Part shown: positions 34,194 to 42,369 of the stretch, one piece after another
Layout: the number at the start of each line of letters is the position of its first letter
How positions within the stretch are numbered: the first letter of the stretch is position 1
Assembly: GCF_001952855.1 (NCBI RefSeq)
Contig: NZ_LPNO01000018.1
Location: forward strand, 1-42,921
Origin: Pseudomonas sp. ATCC PTA-122608
GTDB taxonomy: Bacteria; Pseudomonadota; Gammaproteobacteria; Pseudomonadales; Pseudomonadaceae
Direction: 5' to 3'
DNA: 42,921 nucleotides
The notes under the pieces: generated by a model
Told to the model about the DNA's origin: nothing
What the model saw: the letters and a program-made list of their open reading frames with translations, nothing else
The model's database searches: none
Made by a program: the position numbers and the translations under genes

Positions 34194-35186
34194 TCAAGCC
34201 CGCGCAGCAAACACCCCGCGAGCAATCGACCGAGCCACACAATCAGCCGCCGCCGACCCAATCCGCCCAATATCCACCTGCCGCCGAGGCCCATCCGCCA
34301 CCTCCACCGCCCCAGAGGCCAGAGCAAACACCGTATCCCCATCAAACGGCAAATGCGCCGGCCGCACCGCCCGGGCAATCCCGTCCTGCGCCATGATCGC
34401 CACCCGCTTGCACTCCGCCACCGTCAACCGCGCCGTACTCGCGACCACTACCAGCGTGGTATTGGCTCCTGCTTGCAGGCGCCCCATGGAATCCAGCCGC
34501 GACAACTCCGGCATCGGATCACTGCAATCCATCTCAGTCACCGGCCGCGCCCCACCAAACTCCCCCGCCACCTCCCAGGGCCACGCCCAGAACGTCTCCC
34601 CATCCGGCATGTAGACCGAACCAATCGGGTTAGCCACCACCAACGCGGCAACCACCAACCCATCCCCCAAATCCAGGGACGCCGTCCCCAGCCCACCTTT
34701 CAACACCCCGGCCATCGCCCCACGCCCGGCCCCGACAGAGCCCAGCTCAAACTCCGGACCGGCATTGGCCAGCGCCTCAAACCCCAGCCGTCGGTAAGGT
34801 GGCTCCAGGCCCCAATCCTTGTCCCCGCCATTCGCCAAATCATGCAACACCGCCGCCGGCACGATAGGAATCGCTGGCGCACCCGGCTTCAAATGCAACC
34901 CCACCTGGTCCTGGGACAACTTCGCCGCCACCGCATCCGCCGCCCCCAGGCCAAACACCGAGCCACCGGCAAACACCAAGGCGTGCAGCTGACCCACCAT
35001 GTTCTCCGGCTCCAGCGCCGCGGTTTCGCGACCACCTGGGCCTCCACCGCGAATGTCGATACTGGCAGTCCAGAAACCATCCGGGCGGATCACCGTGACG
35101 CCGGTGTCGGCGTACAGGTCTGTGGCGTGGCCAACCTCCAGGCCGGGAATATCAGTGAGGGCGTTGCGCGGGCCAGGTCTAGGCAT
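34194..35186 (-). CDS. P1-family (DmpA/NylC-like) self-cleaving hydrolase
   Basis: 330 aa N-terminal-nucleophile enzyme. The opening ALTDIPGLEVGHATD and FAGGSVFGL are family hallmarks. The predicted self-cleavage site is Asn232-Thr233 in AGANTTLVVVAS, which would expose Thr233 as the nucleophile, as in NylC and DmpA. Members hydrolyse aminopeptide, beta-peptide or oligoamide bonds. No signal peptide, so cytoplasmic. AAGGAAG precedes the ATG. A sigma-54 promoter at 35226-35241 drives it, divergent from that of the TonB-receptor operon, which links it to that system. Confidence 0.9.
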   Translation of the reverse strand: MPRPGPRNALTDIPGLEVGHATDLYADTGVTVIRPDGFWTASIDIRGGGPGGRETAALEPENMVGQLHALVFAGGSVFGLGAADAVAAKLSQDQVGLHLKPGAPAIPIVPAAVLHDLANGGDKDWGLEPPYRRLGFEALANAGPEFELGSVGAGRGAMAGVLKGGLGTASLDLGDGLVVAALVVANPIGSVYMPDGETFWAWPWEVAGEFGGARPVTEMDCSDPMPELSRLDSMGRLQAGANTTLVVVASTARLTVAECKRVAIMAQDGIARAVRPAHLPFDGDTVFALASGAVEVADGPRRQVDIGRIGSAAADCVARSIARGVFAARA

Positions 35187-35225
35187 ACAGAAAAGCTTCC
35201 TTGGGTTTAGGTATGGCGTGGGGAG

Positions 35226-35241
35226 AGCAAGGGGTGTGCCA
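35226..35241 (-). promoter_or_regulatory. Sigma-54 promoter of the P1 hydrolase
   Basis: Minus strand TGGCACACCCCTTGCT, full match to TGGCAC-N5-TTGCW, about 40 bp before the ATG. The gap 35187-35492 also contains the opposing sigma-54 promoter and a 10 bp palindrome agcgtacgct (35262-35271) between them, a candidate enhancer site. Confidence 0.8.
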
Positions 35242-35393
35242 AGGAGGCGCTCCCCCGGCCCAGCGTACGCTAGCAGCTTCGCGAAAAAATCCCCTGCACA
35301 AAAACCAACACCCTGCCCTCCCGCCTGTTAGAAAAACACCACCCGCCCCGCAAACCCTCCAACAACTCCTTGTTATCCAAGACTTTTCAGCGA

Positions 35394-35409
35394 TGGCACA
35401 GCCTTTGCT
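35394..35409 (+). promoter_or_regulatory. Sigma-54 promoter of the TonB-receptor/monooxygenase operon
   Basis: TGGCACAGCCTTTGCT, full match to TGGCAC-N5-TTGCW, differing from the ABC-operon promoter at one base of the spacer. The start codon of the receptor is 83 bp downstream. A small inverted repeat (aacaa-ctcc-ttgtt, 35371-35384) lies just upstream. Confidence 0.8.
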
Positions 35410-35492
35410 CTCCTGCCTCCACCAGAGCTTGAACTTAACAAGCCGCCCTCGAACAAGGCCCGTTGCCTAACCACACTGGAGTGTTGCACATC

Positions 35493-37931
35493 ATGAATCC
35501 ATCCCGCGCCGCAGGCCGCCGCCAACCCGGCAAGGCCTTCGCCCATACCCTTTTGTTCCTCGCCCTGTGCGAGGCCGTCAGCTACAGCAGCCTGACCCTC
35601 GCCGCCGACGCCCCGGCCAGCGATAACCCCCTGGACACCGTCGTGGTAATTGGCAACCGTGGCCAGGCCCGCACCCTGGCCGACAGCCCGGCGCCGGTGG
35701 ACGTGATTTCTTCCAAGCAATTGCTCGCCACCGGCCAGGGCGACCTGACCCGTGCCTTGAGCAAGGTGCTGCCGTCCCTCAACCAGCCGGCCTCGTCGGG
35801 CTTCGGTTCGACCTCGATCGTGCGCCCCATCAGCCTGCGCGGCTTGAACGGCGACCAGGTGCTGGTGTTGGTCAACGGCAAGCGCCGCCACAACAGTGCG
35901 CTGCTGAACAACGCCACCTCCCTCAACTCCGGCTCGCAACCGGTGGACCTGGACATGATCCCCACCGCCCTGGTGGATCACATCGAAGTCCTGCGTGACG
36001 GCGCCTCGGCGCAATACGGGTCGGACGCCATCGGCGGCGTGATCAACATCGTGCTCAAGCAAACCGACCACGGCGGCAGCTTGTCCACCACCTACGGCCA
36101 GAACTATGAAAACGGCGACGGCGAAACCGTGCGTCAAACCGGCAATGTCGGCCTGGCCCTGCCCAACGACGGTTTCATCAACCTCGCCCTGGACGTGAAG
36201 AAACAGGACGTCTCGGACCGTTCCGATGCGGCGCCATATACCGATAGTGCCGGCAACACCAGCCAACGCCACACCTACTACGGCACCGGCTTGCCCGAGG
36301 CGAAGAACTTCAGCCTGGGCTACAACGCCGAGCTGCCGGTCGCCGACGCGCTGACCCTGTACTCGTTCTCGACCTACACCCACCGCAACTCGGAAAAGCC
36401 CCTGGCGTTCCACCAGCCGCCGTCGTTCAACGGCATCCAGACCCCGTACCCGGAAGGTATCGAAGACAACCTGCGCTTCATCGAAGACGACTTCCAGGTG
36501 GCGTTCGGCGGCAAGGGCCAGGCCGCCGGCTGGGACTATGACCTGTCGAGCACCTACGGCCAGGACCATGCCCGGGCCACCCTCACCGACACCTACAACC
36601 TGAGCTACGGCCCGAACTCACCGACCTCGGTCGACACCGGCGTAAAAACTTTCAGCCAGTGGACCAACAACCTCGACCTGACTCGCGCCTTCGACCTCGG
36701 CCTGTACAAGCCGACGCAGATTTCCTGGGGCCTGGAACAGCGCTACGAAGACTACAAGATCGGCAAGGGAGACCTCGCCTCCTACGCCAGCGGGCCGTTC
36801 GACACCGGTGCCAACGGCGCGATCATTCCACCCGGGACCATTTCCGGTGCCGGTACCACCCCGGCCGACGCCGCCGAAAAAAGCCGCATCAGCCTCGCGG
36901 GCTACGGCGAGATCGGCCAGGACCTCACCGACAAATGGCATGTGGACCTGGCCGGGCGCTACGAGCACTACAACGACGGCTCGGGCACCACCACCAACGG
37001 CAAGTTCTCCACCCGCTACCAGTTGACCCCGATCCTGGCCTTGCGCGGCACCGTCAGCACCGGGTTCCGCGCACCGTCCCTGGCCCAGCAGATCTACAGC
37101 TCCACCTCGCAAACCAGCGTCAACGGGCAACTGTTCGACTACCGCAACGTGGCGGTGAACTCCGATGTGGCCAAGGCCTTGGGCGCGACCACCCTCAAGC
37201 CTGAAAAGTCGACCAACTACAGCATCGGTCTGACCCTGCAACCCACTGACAACACCAACATCACCCTGGATGCCTACCAGATCGTGATCAAGGACCGCAT
37301 CGCCCAGACCGGTTACCTGGGCGGTACGCCGCAGATCAGCGCGATCCTCGCCGCAGCCGGGCTCAACCCGAACCAGGCGGTGACCTACTTCACCAACGCC
37401 CTCGACACCACGACCCGTGGCGTCGACCTGGTGGGTGACTACCGCCAGGACATCGGTGCCTATGGCAGCCTGAAATATAGCGCCGGCTTCAACTGGAACA
37501 CCACCCAGATTGACTCGATCCACGCCTCGACCGTGGCCACACAGGCCCTCGGCCCGGACGGTGGTTATGGCCGCCAGCGCCAGGGCAACCTCAAGTACGG
37601 CTTGCCGCAATCCAAGCTGCTGCTGGGCACCACCTGGACCTACGACAAAGTCGAAACCAGCCTCAACCTGACCCGCTACGGCTCGTACACCGAGTACGGC
37701 ACCGCCGAGATCTACGACCGCAACTTCGCGCCGACCTGGATCACCGACCTGAACATCGACTACCACCTGACCAAAGCCGTGACCCTGAATGCGGGGGCCA
37801 ACAATCTGTTCAACAAATACCCGAAACGCACCGACCTGGTAAGCAGCTCCGGCGGCTTCCCGTACGGTACCTTTTCGCCTTACGGCACCACCGGTGGCTA
37901 TTGGTACACCGGCGTGACGTACGCCTTTTGA
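35493..37931 (+). CDS. TonB-dependent outer-membrane receptor
   Basis: 812 aa. The signal peptide (to about 38, TLAADAP) is followed by a TonB box-like DTVVVIG near residue 47, the plug (about 50-170, with SLRGLNGDQVLVLVNGKRR and LRDGASAQYGSDAIGGVINIVLK) and a 22-strand-type barrel ending in the usual C-terminal Phe (YTGVTYAF). There is no FecA-like signalling extension, so it is a plain transporter. The ligand is unknown; its place ahead of monooxygenase genes and under sigma-54 suggests a sulfur- or carbon-containing nutrient rather than a siderophore. ATG 35493 is preferred over the TTG at 35463. Confidence 0.93.
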   Translation: MNPSRAAGRRQPGKAFAHTLLFLALCEAVSYSSLTLAADAPASDNPLDTVVVIGNRGQARTLADSPAPVDVISSKQLLATGQGDLTRALSKVLPSLNQPASSGFGSTSIVRPISLRGLNGDQVLVLVNGKRRHNSALLNNATSLNSGSQPVDLDMIPTALVDHIEVLRDGASAQYGSDAIGGVINIVLKQTDHGGSLSTTYGQNYENGDGETVRQTGNVGLALPNDGFINLALDVKKQDVSDRSDAAPYTDSAGNTSQRHTYYGTGLPEAKNFSLGYNAELPVADALTLYSFSTYTHRNSEKPLAFHQPPSFNGIQTPYPEGIEDNLRFIEDDFQVAFGGKGQAAGWDYDLSSTYGQDHARATLTDTYNLSYGPNSPTSVDTGVKTFSQWTNNLDLTRAFDLGLYKPTQISWGLEQRYEDYKIGKGDLASYASGPFDTGANGAIIPPGTISGAGTTPADAAEKSRISLAGYGEIGQDLTDKWHVDLAGRYEHYNDGSGTTTNGKFSTRYQLTPILALRGTVSTGFRAPSLAQQIYSSTSQTSVNGQLFDYRNVAVNSDVAKALGATTLKPEKSTNYSIGLTLQPTDNTNITLDAYQIVIKDRIAQTGYLGGTPQISAILAAAGLNPNQAVTYFTNALDTTTRGVDLVGDYRQDIGAYGSLKYSAGFNWNTTQIDSIHASTVATQALGPDGGYGRQRQGNLKYGLPQSKLLLGTTWTYDKVETSLNLTRYGSYTEYGTAEIYDRNFAPTWITDLNIDYHLTKAVTLNAGANNLFNKYPKRTDLVSSSGGFPYGTFSPYGTTGGYWYTGVTYAF

Positions 37932-37989
37932 CCCAGCCCGCGGGGCCGGTTCGCCGGCCCTGCGCCTGACCTTTTGCGGGAGCCTGTCC

Positions 37990-39327
37990 ATGACCCGACG
38001 TACCGATCAACTCAAGCTGGGGGCCTTCCTGGCCAACAGCGGCCACCATGTATCGGCCTGGCGCCACCCCCTGGCCCAGGCGGATGCCAGCCTGGATTTC
38101 GAGCACTTCAAACACATCGCGCAAACCGCCGAACGCGGCAAATTCGACGCCTTGTTCGTCGCCGACGTGGTCGCCTTATGGGGCCATCATCACGACGCCC
38201 TCAGCCGCACTGCCCGTGCCGAACACTTCGAACCCTTGACCCTGATGGCCGCTTTGGCAGCCGTCACGAGCAACATCGGCCTGATCGCCACCGCCACCAC
38301 CAGCTACAACGAGCCGTACCATATCGCCCGCAAGTTCGCCTCCCTCGATCACCTGTCCAAGGGGCGCGCCGCCTGGAACCTGGTGACCTCGGTGGTCTCG
38401 GATGAGGCCTGGAACTTCGGCCGCGAAACCCATATCGACCATGGCGACCGCTACCAGCGCGCCGAAGAATTCCACGACGTGGTCAAGGGCCTCTGGGACA
38501 GTTGGGACGACGACGCCTTCACCCGCGACAAGGCCAGCGGGGAGTATTTCGACCCGGCCAAACTGCACACCCTGAATCATCGCGGCGAACATTTTTCCGT
38601 ACGTGGCCCACTCAACGTCGCGCGCCCCCCACAGGGCCATCCGGTGTTGGTACAGGCCGGTGCGTCGGAACCCGGCAAGGCCCTCGCCGCCCGCGTCGCC
38701 GAGCTGATTTTTGCGGTCAACCATGACCTCACGGGCGCCCAGGCTTTCTATCAAGACATCAAGCAACGCGCCGCCGCCTTTGGCCGTGACCCCGACCACA
38801 TCAAGATCCTGCCCGGTGTCACCCCGTTTATTGGCGAAACCCGCGAACAGGCCCAGGCGCTGTTCGAAGAATTCCAGGCCCTGGTGGACCCGGTGCTGGG
38901 CCTGCGTTTCCTGGCCGACACCCTGGGCGATGACATCGACCTGTCGGGCCACGACCTCGACGGCCCGCTGCCGGAAACCCCGGTAGGCCAGCGCGGCAGC
39001 CGTCGCGACAAACTACTGGAACTGGCCCGCAGCCAGAACCTGAGCATCCGCCAGTTGTACCTGCACCTGACCGCCGGCAACCCGGTGATCGGCACCGCCG
39101 AAGACATCGCCGACTTCTTCGAGCAGTGGTTCGAAGCCCGTGCCTGTGACGGGTTTAATGTGTTCTTCCCGTACTTCCCGGGCGGTATCGACCTGTTCGT
39201 CGAGCAGGTGATCCCACTGCTGCAGCAACGCGGGCTGTTCCGCACCGAATACGAAGGCACCACCCTGCGGGAAAACCTCGGCCTGCCGCGCCCGGCCAAT
39301 CGCTTTACCCAGGGAGTCACACCATGA
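37990..39327 (+). CDS. NtaA/DszA/DmoA-family FMN-dependent monooxygenase
   Basis: 445 aa, the usual length of the class that includes DszA, SnaA, NtaA and dimethyl-sulfide monooxygenase. Characteristic segments: FDALFVADVVA, GLIATATTSYNEPYHIARKFASLDHLSKGRAAWNLVTS (about 97-130) and GDRYQRAEEF. It uses reduced FMN and O2 to cleave C-S or C-N bonds; a flavin reductase must come from elsewhere. GGGAG lies 7 nt before the ATG, 58 bp after the receptor gene. The stop overlaps the SurE ATG (ATGA). Confidence 0.92.
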   Translation: MTRRTDQLKLGAFLANSGHHVSAWRHPLAQADASLDFEHFKHIAQTAERGKFDALFVADVVALWGHHHDALSRTARAEHFEPLTLMAALAAVTSNIGLIATATTSYNEPYHIARKFASLDHLSKGRAAWNLVTSVVSDEAWNFGRETHIDHGDRYQRAEEFHDVVKGLWDSWDDDAFTRDKASGEYFDPAKLHTLNHRGEHFSVRGPLNVARPPQGHPVLVQAGASEPGKALAARVAELIFAVNHDLTGAQAFYQDIKQRAAAFGRDPDHIKILPGVTPFIGETREQAQALFEEFQALVDPVLGLRFLADTLGDDIDLSGHDLDGPLPETPVGQRGSRRDKLLELARSQNLSIRQLYLHLTAGNPVIGTAEDIADFFEQWFEARACDGFNVFFPYFPGGIDLFVEQVIPLLQQRGLFRTEYEGTTLRENLGLPRPANRFTQGVTP

Positions 39328-40241
39328 AGCACAGCGCATGGATGCTGGCCGTCGGCAGCCTGTTCGTCTCGAAGGCCTTTGCCCTGAACATTTTGCTGAG
39401 CAACGACGACGGTTATCAGCACCCCAATATTCGCGCCCTGTACACCGAGCTCAAGGCCCAGGGGCATACAGTGCGGATTGCCGCACCGCAGGCCGACCAG
39501 AGCGCACGGGGCGGTGCGTTTTTCTTTGGTCGCGAAGTCACCGTTGGCCATGACGACGACCCGGCCTACCCCGACAGTTACTACATCAGCACCACTGAAA
39601 ACGGCGTGTGCCAAAGCCCCGAATGCGCCGGCAAAGACGTGCAGATCGAAATCAGCGGCACGCCGGTGATGGCCTTGCTGATGGGCCTGAAAAAAGTCAT
39701 ACCCCACCCCGACCTGGTGATCGTCGGCCCTAACCCCGGGAATAACCTGGGGGCGATCAACAGCGCTTCCGGCACCTTCAACGTCGCCAGTGTCGCGGTG
39801 CAGGCGGGCATTCCGGCGTTGGCGGTCAGCACCGATTTGAAAGAGACAGACCCACAACGCGCGGCACTGCTGGTGGCGAAGCTGGTCAATGCCCTGGACC
39901 AGCATCGCCAGCCCGACGGCGCGCTCTTGCCCAAGGGCCTGGGCCTGAATATCAACCTGCCAAAAGCCCCACAGATCAAGGGCGTGAAACTCACCCGCAT
40001 CGGCAGCTATGTGGGTTTTGAAGCGGTGTACACCGACGACCTCAAGCAATTCAAGCTGCGGGGCAAGCCGGGCATCGGCTTCCAGTACAGCCCCGCCGCC
40101 ACCGCCGAGCAGCAGAAGCAGGATGAGGCGGTATGGCTCAACAAGGGTTACCTGACCATCAGCCCGTTCAGCGGCCTGCCGGAGTCGATCAATGCCGGTC
40201 CCGCGCTGCAAACACAACTGGCCCGCGAGGTGCTGCCATGA
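39324..40241 (+). CDS. SurE-like 5'-nucleotidase/phosphatase with signal peptide
   Basis: 305 aa. The signal peptide (1-20, SKAFA) implies a periplasmic enzyme, unlike the cytoplasmic housekeeping SurE (about 250 aa). Metal-site motifs are kept: LLSNDDGYQHPNI (Asp-Asp pair), GPNPGNNLG (Asn) and SGTFNVAS. SurE enzymes remove phosphate from nucleotides and other esters. It is locked between two monooxygenase genes by 4 bp overlaps at both ends, so it is part of the same pathway. A periplasmic phosphatase here suggests the nutrient arrives as a phosphorylated compound. Confidence 0.9.
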   Translation: MKHSAWMLAVGSLFVSKAFALNILLSNDDGYQHPNIRALYTELKAQGHTVRIAAPQADQSARGGAFFFGREVTVGHDDDPAYPDSYYISTTENGVCQSPECAGKDVQIEISGTPVMALLMGLKKVIPHPDLVIVGPNPGNNLGAINSASGTFNVASVAVQAGIPALAVSTDLKETDPQRAALLVAKLVNALDQHRQPDGALLPKGLGLNINLPKAPQIKGVKLTRIGSYVGFEAVYTDDLKQFKLRGKPGIGFQYSPAATAEQQKQDEAVWLNKGYLTISPFSGLPESINAGPALQTQLAREVLP

Positions 40242-41227
40242 GTTCGAGTTTTTCCCTGGGGTTTCTCAGCCGGGTCTACAGCCCCGGCTTCGAGCCCAAG
40301 GTCTACCGCGACACCGTGGAGTTGTTCAAGGTCGCCGAAGAGCTGGGCTTTGACAGTGGCTGGGTGGCGCAGCACCACTTCGCCAGCGAGAACGGCCGCC
40401 TGCCCTCGCCCCTGGTATTGCTCGCCGCCATCGCCCAGCGCACCCGCAGGATCAGCCTGGGCACCGGGATAATCGTGCTGCCCCAGGAAGCGCCGCTGCG
40501 CCTGGCGGAAGACGCCTCAGTGCTGGACCTGTTGAGCAATGGCCGGCTGGAGCTGGGCCTGGGTGCGGGTTTTGATCCCGACACGTTCACGGCATTCGGC
40601 CGTGAGCCTGAGGCGCGCCACCGCGACTATGAGCAGCACCTGCAACAGTTAATCCATGCCTTGGGCAACGCACCACTGACCGACAGCGGCTCGCGCCTGT
40701 TGCCACGGGCAGCCGGCCTTGGGCAGCGAATCTGGGAAGCCACCTCACGGGTGGAACTGGTGGCCGAGCGCGGCCACGGCCTGATCATGGCGCCCAACCC
40801 GCACCTGCCGCCTGAAGCCGGGGTAGAACTGGTCAACCGCTATCGCAACGCCTGGACCGGTGACAACGGCACCCCGCCCCGCGTCACCCGGGTACAGGCG
40901 CTGATCCCGAACCCGGACGCCGCCACGCGCAACGATATCCAGGCCTACGTGCAACGCCAACAGAGCATCGGCGTGTACAAGGCGCCGGTGGATGATGATT
41001 TCGACACCACCCTCAGGCGCCTCGGCATCCTGCACGGTCCGGTCGAGCAGATCATCGAGCAGTTGCAGCAAGGCCCGAGCCTGACGGCCAACGACCACCT
41101 GGCGCTGCAAGTACAGACCGCCAGCACCCCGCTGCGGGAGGCGATCCGCGCCCTGGAAATCATCCGCGAACAGATCGCCCCGGCCCTCGGCTGGCAACCG
41201 ACACTGCCCCAAGGAACCCTGACATGA
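40238..41227 (+). CDS. Luciferase-like (LLM class) flavin-dependent oxidoreductase 1
   Basis: 329 aa TIM-barrel flavin monooxygenase. The LLM pattern is clear: LGFDSGWVAQHHF, LPSPLVLLAAIAQRT, LGTGIIVLPQEAPLRLAEDASVLDLLSNGRLELGLGAGF (about 72-110). It is closely similar to the next gene, so the two arose by tandem duplication and may form a heterodimer, as bacterial luciferase does. ATG 40238 overlaps the SurE stop. Substrate unknown. Confidence 0.92.
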   Translation: MSSSFSLGFLSRVYSPGFEPKVYRDTVELFKVAEELGFDSGWVAQHHFASENGRLPSPLVLLAAIAQRTRRISLGTGIIVLPQEAPLRLAEDASVLDLLSNGRLELGLGAGFDPDTFTAFGREPEARHRDYEQHLQQLIHALGNAPLTDSGSRLLPRAAGLGQRIWEATSRVELVAERGHGLIMAPNPHLPPEAGVELVNRYRNAWTGDNGTPPRVTRVQALIPNPDAATRNDIQAYVQRQQSIGVYKAPVDDDFDTTLRRLGILHGPVEQIIEQLQQGPSLTANDHLALQVQTASTPLREAIRALEIIREQIAPALGWQPTLPQGTLT

Positions 41228-42210
41228 GCTTCAAACTGGGCTTTCTCAGCCACGCCTTTGGTGACGATCCACAGCAGGTCTACCGCGACCTGATCGAACA
41301 ATTCGAAGTCGCCGAGGCCCTGGGTTTCGACGGTGGCTGGATTGCCCAGCACCACCTGAGCAATGGCTTTGGCCGGCTGCCGTCGCCGCTGGTATTGCTG
41401 GCGGCGGTGGCCGAGCGAACCCGGCATATCGAACTGGGCACCGGAGTGATCGTGCTGCCTTTCGAAGACCCGATCCGCCTGGCGGAAGACGCCAGTGTGC
41501 TCGATGCCCTGAGCGGCGGCCGGGTGCAACTGGGCCTGGGCAGCGGCGGCGCCAACCTCGACAATTTCAGCGCGTTTGGCCGTGATGCCGTGCAACGCCA
41601 GGTCGACTTCAGCGACCACCAGCAGCAGGCCCAGCAGTTACTCGACGGCGAGCCGTTGACGCCCCATAGCCCGCTGACCCTGCAACCGCCAGCAACCGGC
41701 TTGAGCAGCCGCTTGTGGCACTCCCACGGCAGCCTCGAAGGCGCGGCATACACCGCCAGCCAGGGCAACGGCCTGCTGCTGGGCACCGCCACCCACGATC
41801 CGCTGACGGTGCAGAAACCCCTGGCCGATGCTTACCTGAACGCCTGGAACCGCACCGATCGCCCACCGAGAATCGGCGTGGTGCGCGCAATTTTCCCGGC
41901 AGCGGATCGCGCCAGTGCCCAAGCGGAACTGGCGGTGGATATCGAGCGCCACATCCCGCGCCTGCAACGCGAGGGCCTGATTGATCAAGCCGTGGACCTG
42001 CAGGAGCACCTGCGCCTGATGAACGTGCACCACGGCCATCCCGACGAAGTGATCGCCAGCCTGCAACAGGACCCATCCCTGCTGCCCTATGCTGACTACG
42101 TGATCGCCGTGGTCCAGGCTGAAAGCTCGACCCAGGCGCAGATCCTCAAGCGCCTGGAAATCATCGCCCGGGACATCGCCCCGGCCCTCGGATGGCGAGG
42201 ACGAGAGTAG
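41224..42210 (+). CDS. Luciferase-like (LLM class) flavin-dependent oxidoreductase 2
   Basis: 328 aa paralogue of the preceding gene: LGFDGGWIAQHHL, LPSPLVLLAAVAERT, LGTGVIVLPFEDPIRLAEDASVLDALSGGRVQLGLGSGG. AAGGAA precedes its ATG, which overlaps the previous stop by 4 bp. Coupled translation of two similar subunits supports a two-subunit monooxygenase, though each could act alone on different substrates. Confidence 0.92.
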   Translation: MSFKLGFLSHAFGDDPQQVYRDLIEQFEVAEALGFDGGWIAQHHLSNGFGRLPSPLVLLAAVAERTRHIELGTGVIVLPFEDPIRLAEDASVLDALSGGRVQLGLGSGGANLDNFSAFGRDAVQRQVDFSDHQQQAQQLLDGEPLTPHSPLTLQPPATGLSSRLWHSHGSLEGAAYTASQGNGLLLGTATHDPLTVQKPLADAYLNAWNRTDRPPRIGVVRAIFPAADRASAQAELAVDIERHIPRLQREGLIDQAVDLQEHLRLMNVHHGHPDEVIASLQQDPSLLPYADYVIAVVQAESSTQAQILKRLEIIARDIAPALGWRGRE

Positions 42211-42241
42211 GATGATCAAACGCCCTGAAAGCGTCAGCTCC

Positions 42242-42330
42242 CGTAGCAGCTGTCGAGTGAAACGAGGCTGCGTAGCGGTGTGTCAGATACACCGCGAACG
42301 CAGCCTCGCCGGGGCTCGACAGCTGCTACG
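42242..42330. repeat. Second-family REP inverted pair (gtagcagctg type), copy 2
   Basis: Arms 42242-42272 and 42299-42330 with a gcggtgt/acaccgc inner stem; same family as 31859-31949. It separates the LLM pair from the SsuD-like gene inside what would otherwise be one operon, and could reduce expression of the last gene. Confidence 0.88.
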
Positions 42331-42369
42331 ACGACGCGTGATGCTGATGCCAAACTATGGAGCCCGTGT

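Noticed and set aside
34114..34614. 166 aa + strand frame at the right end of E2
   Set aside because: It starts in the repeat and continues antisense to the P1 hydrolase; Pro/Ser/Thr-rich shadow.
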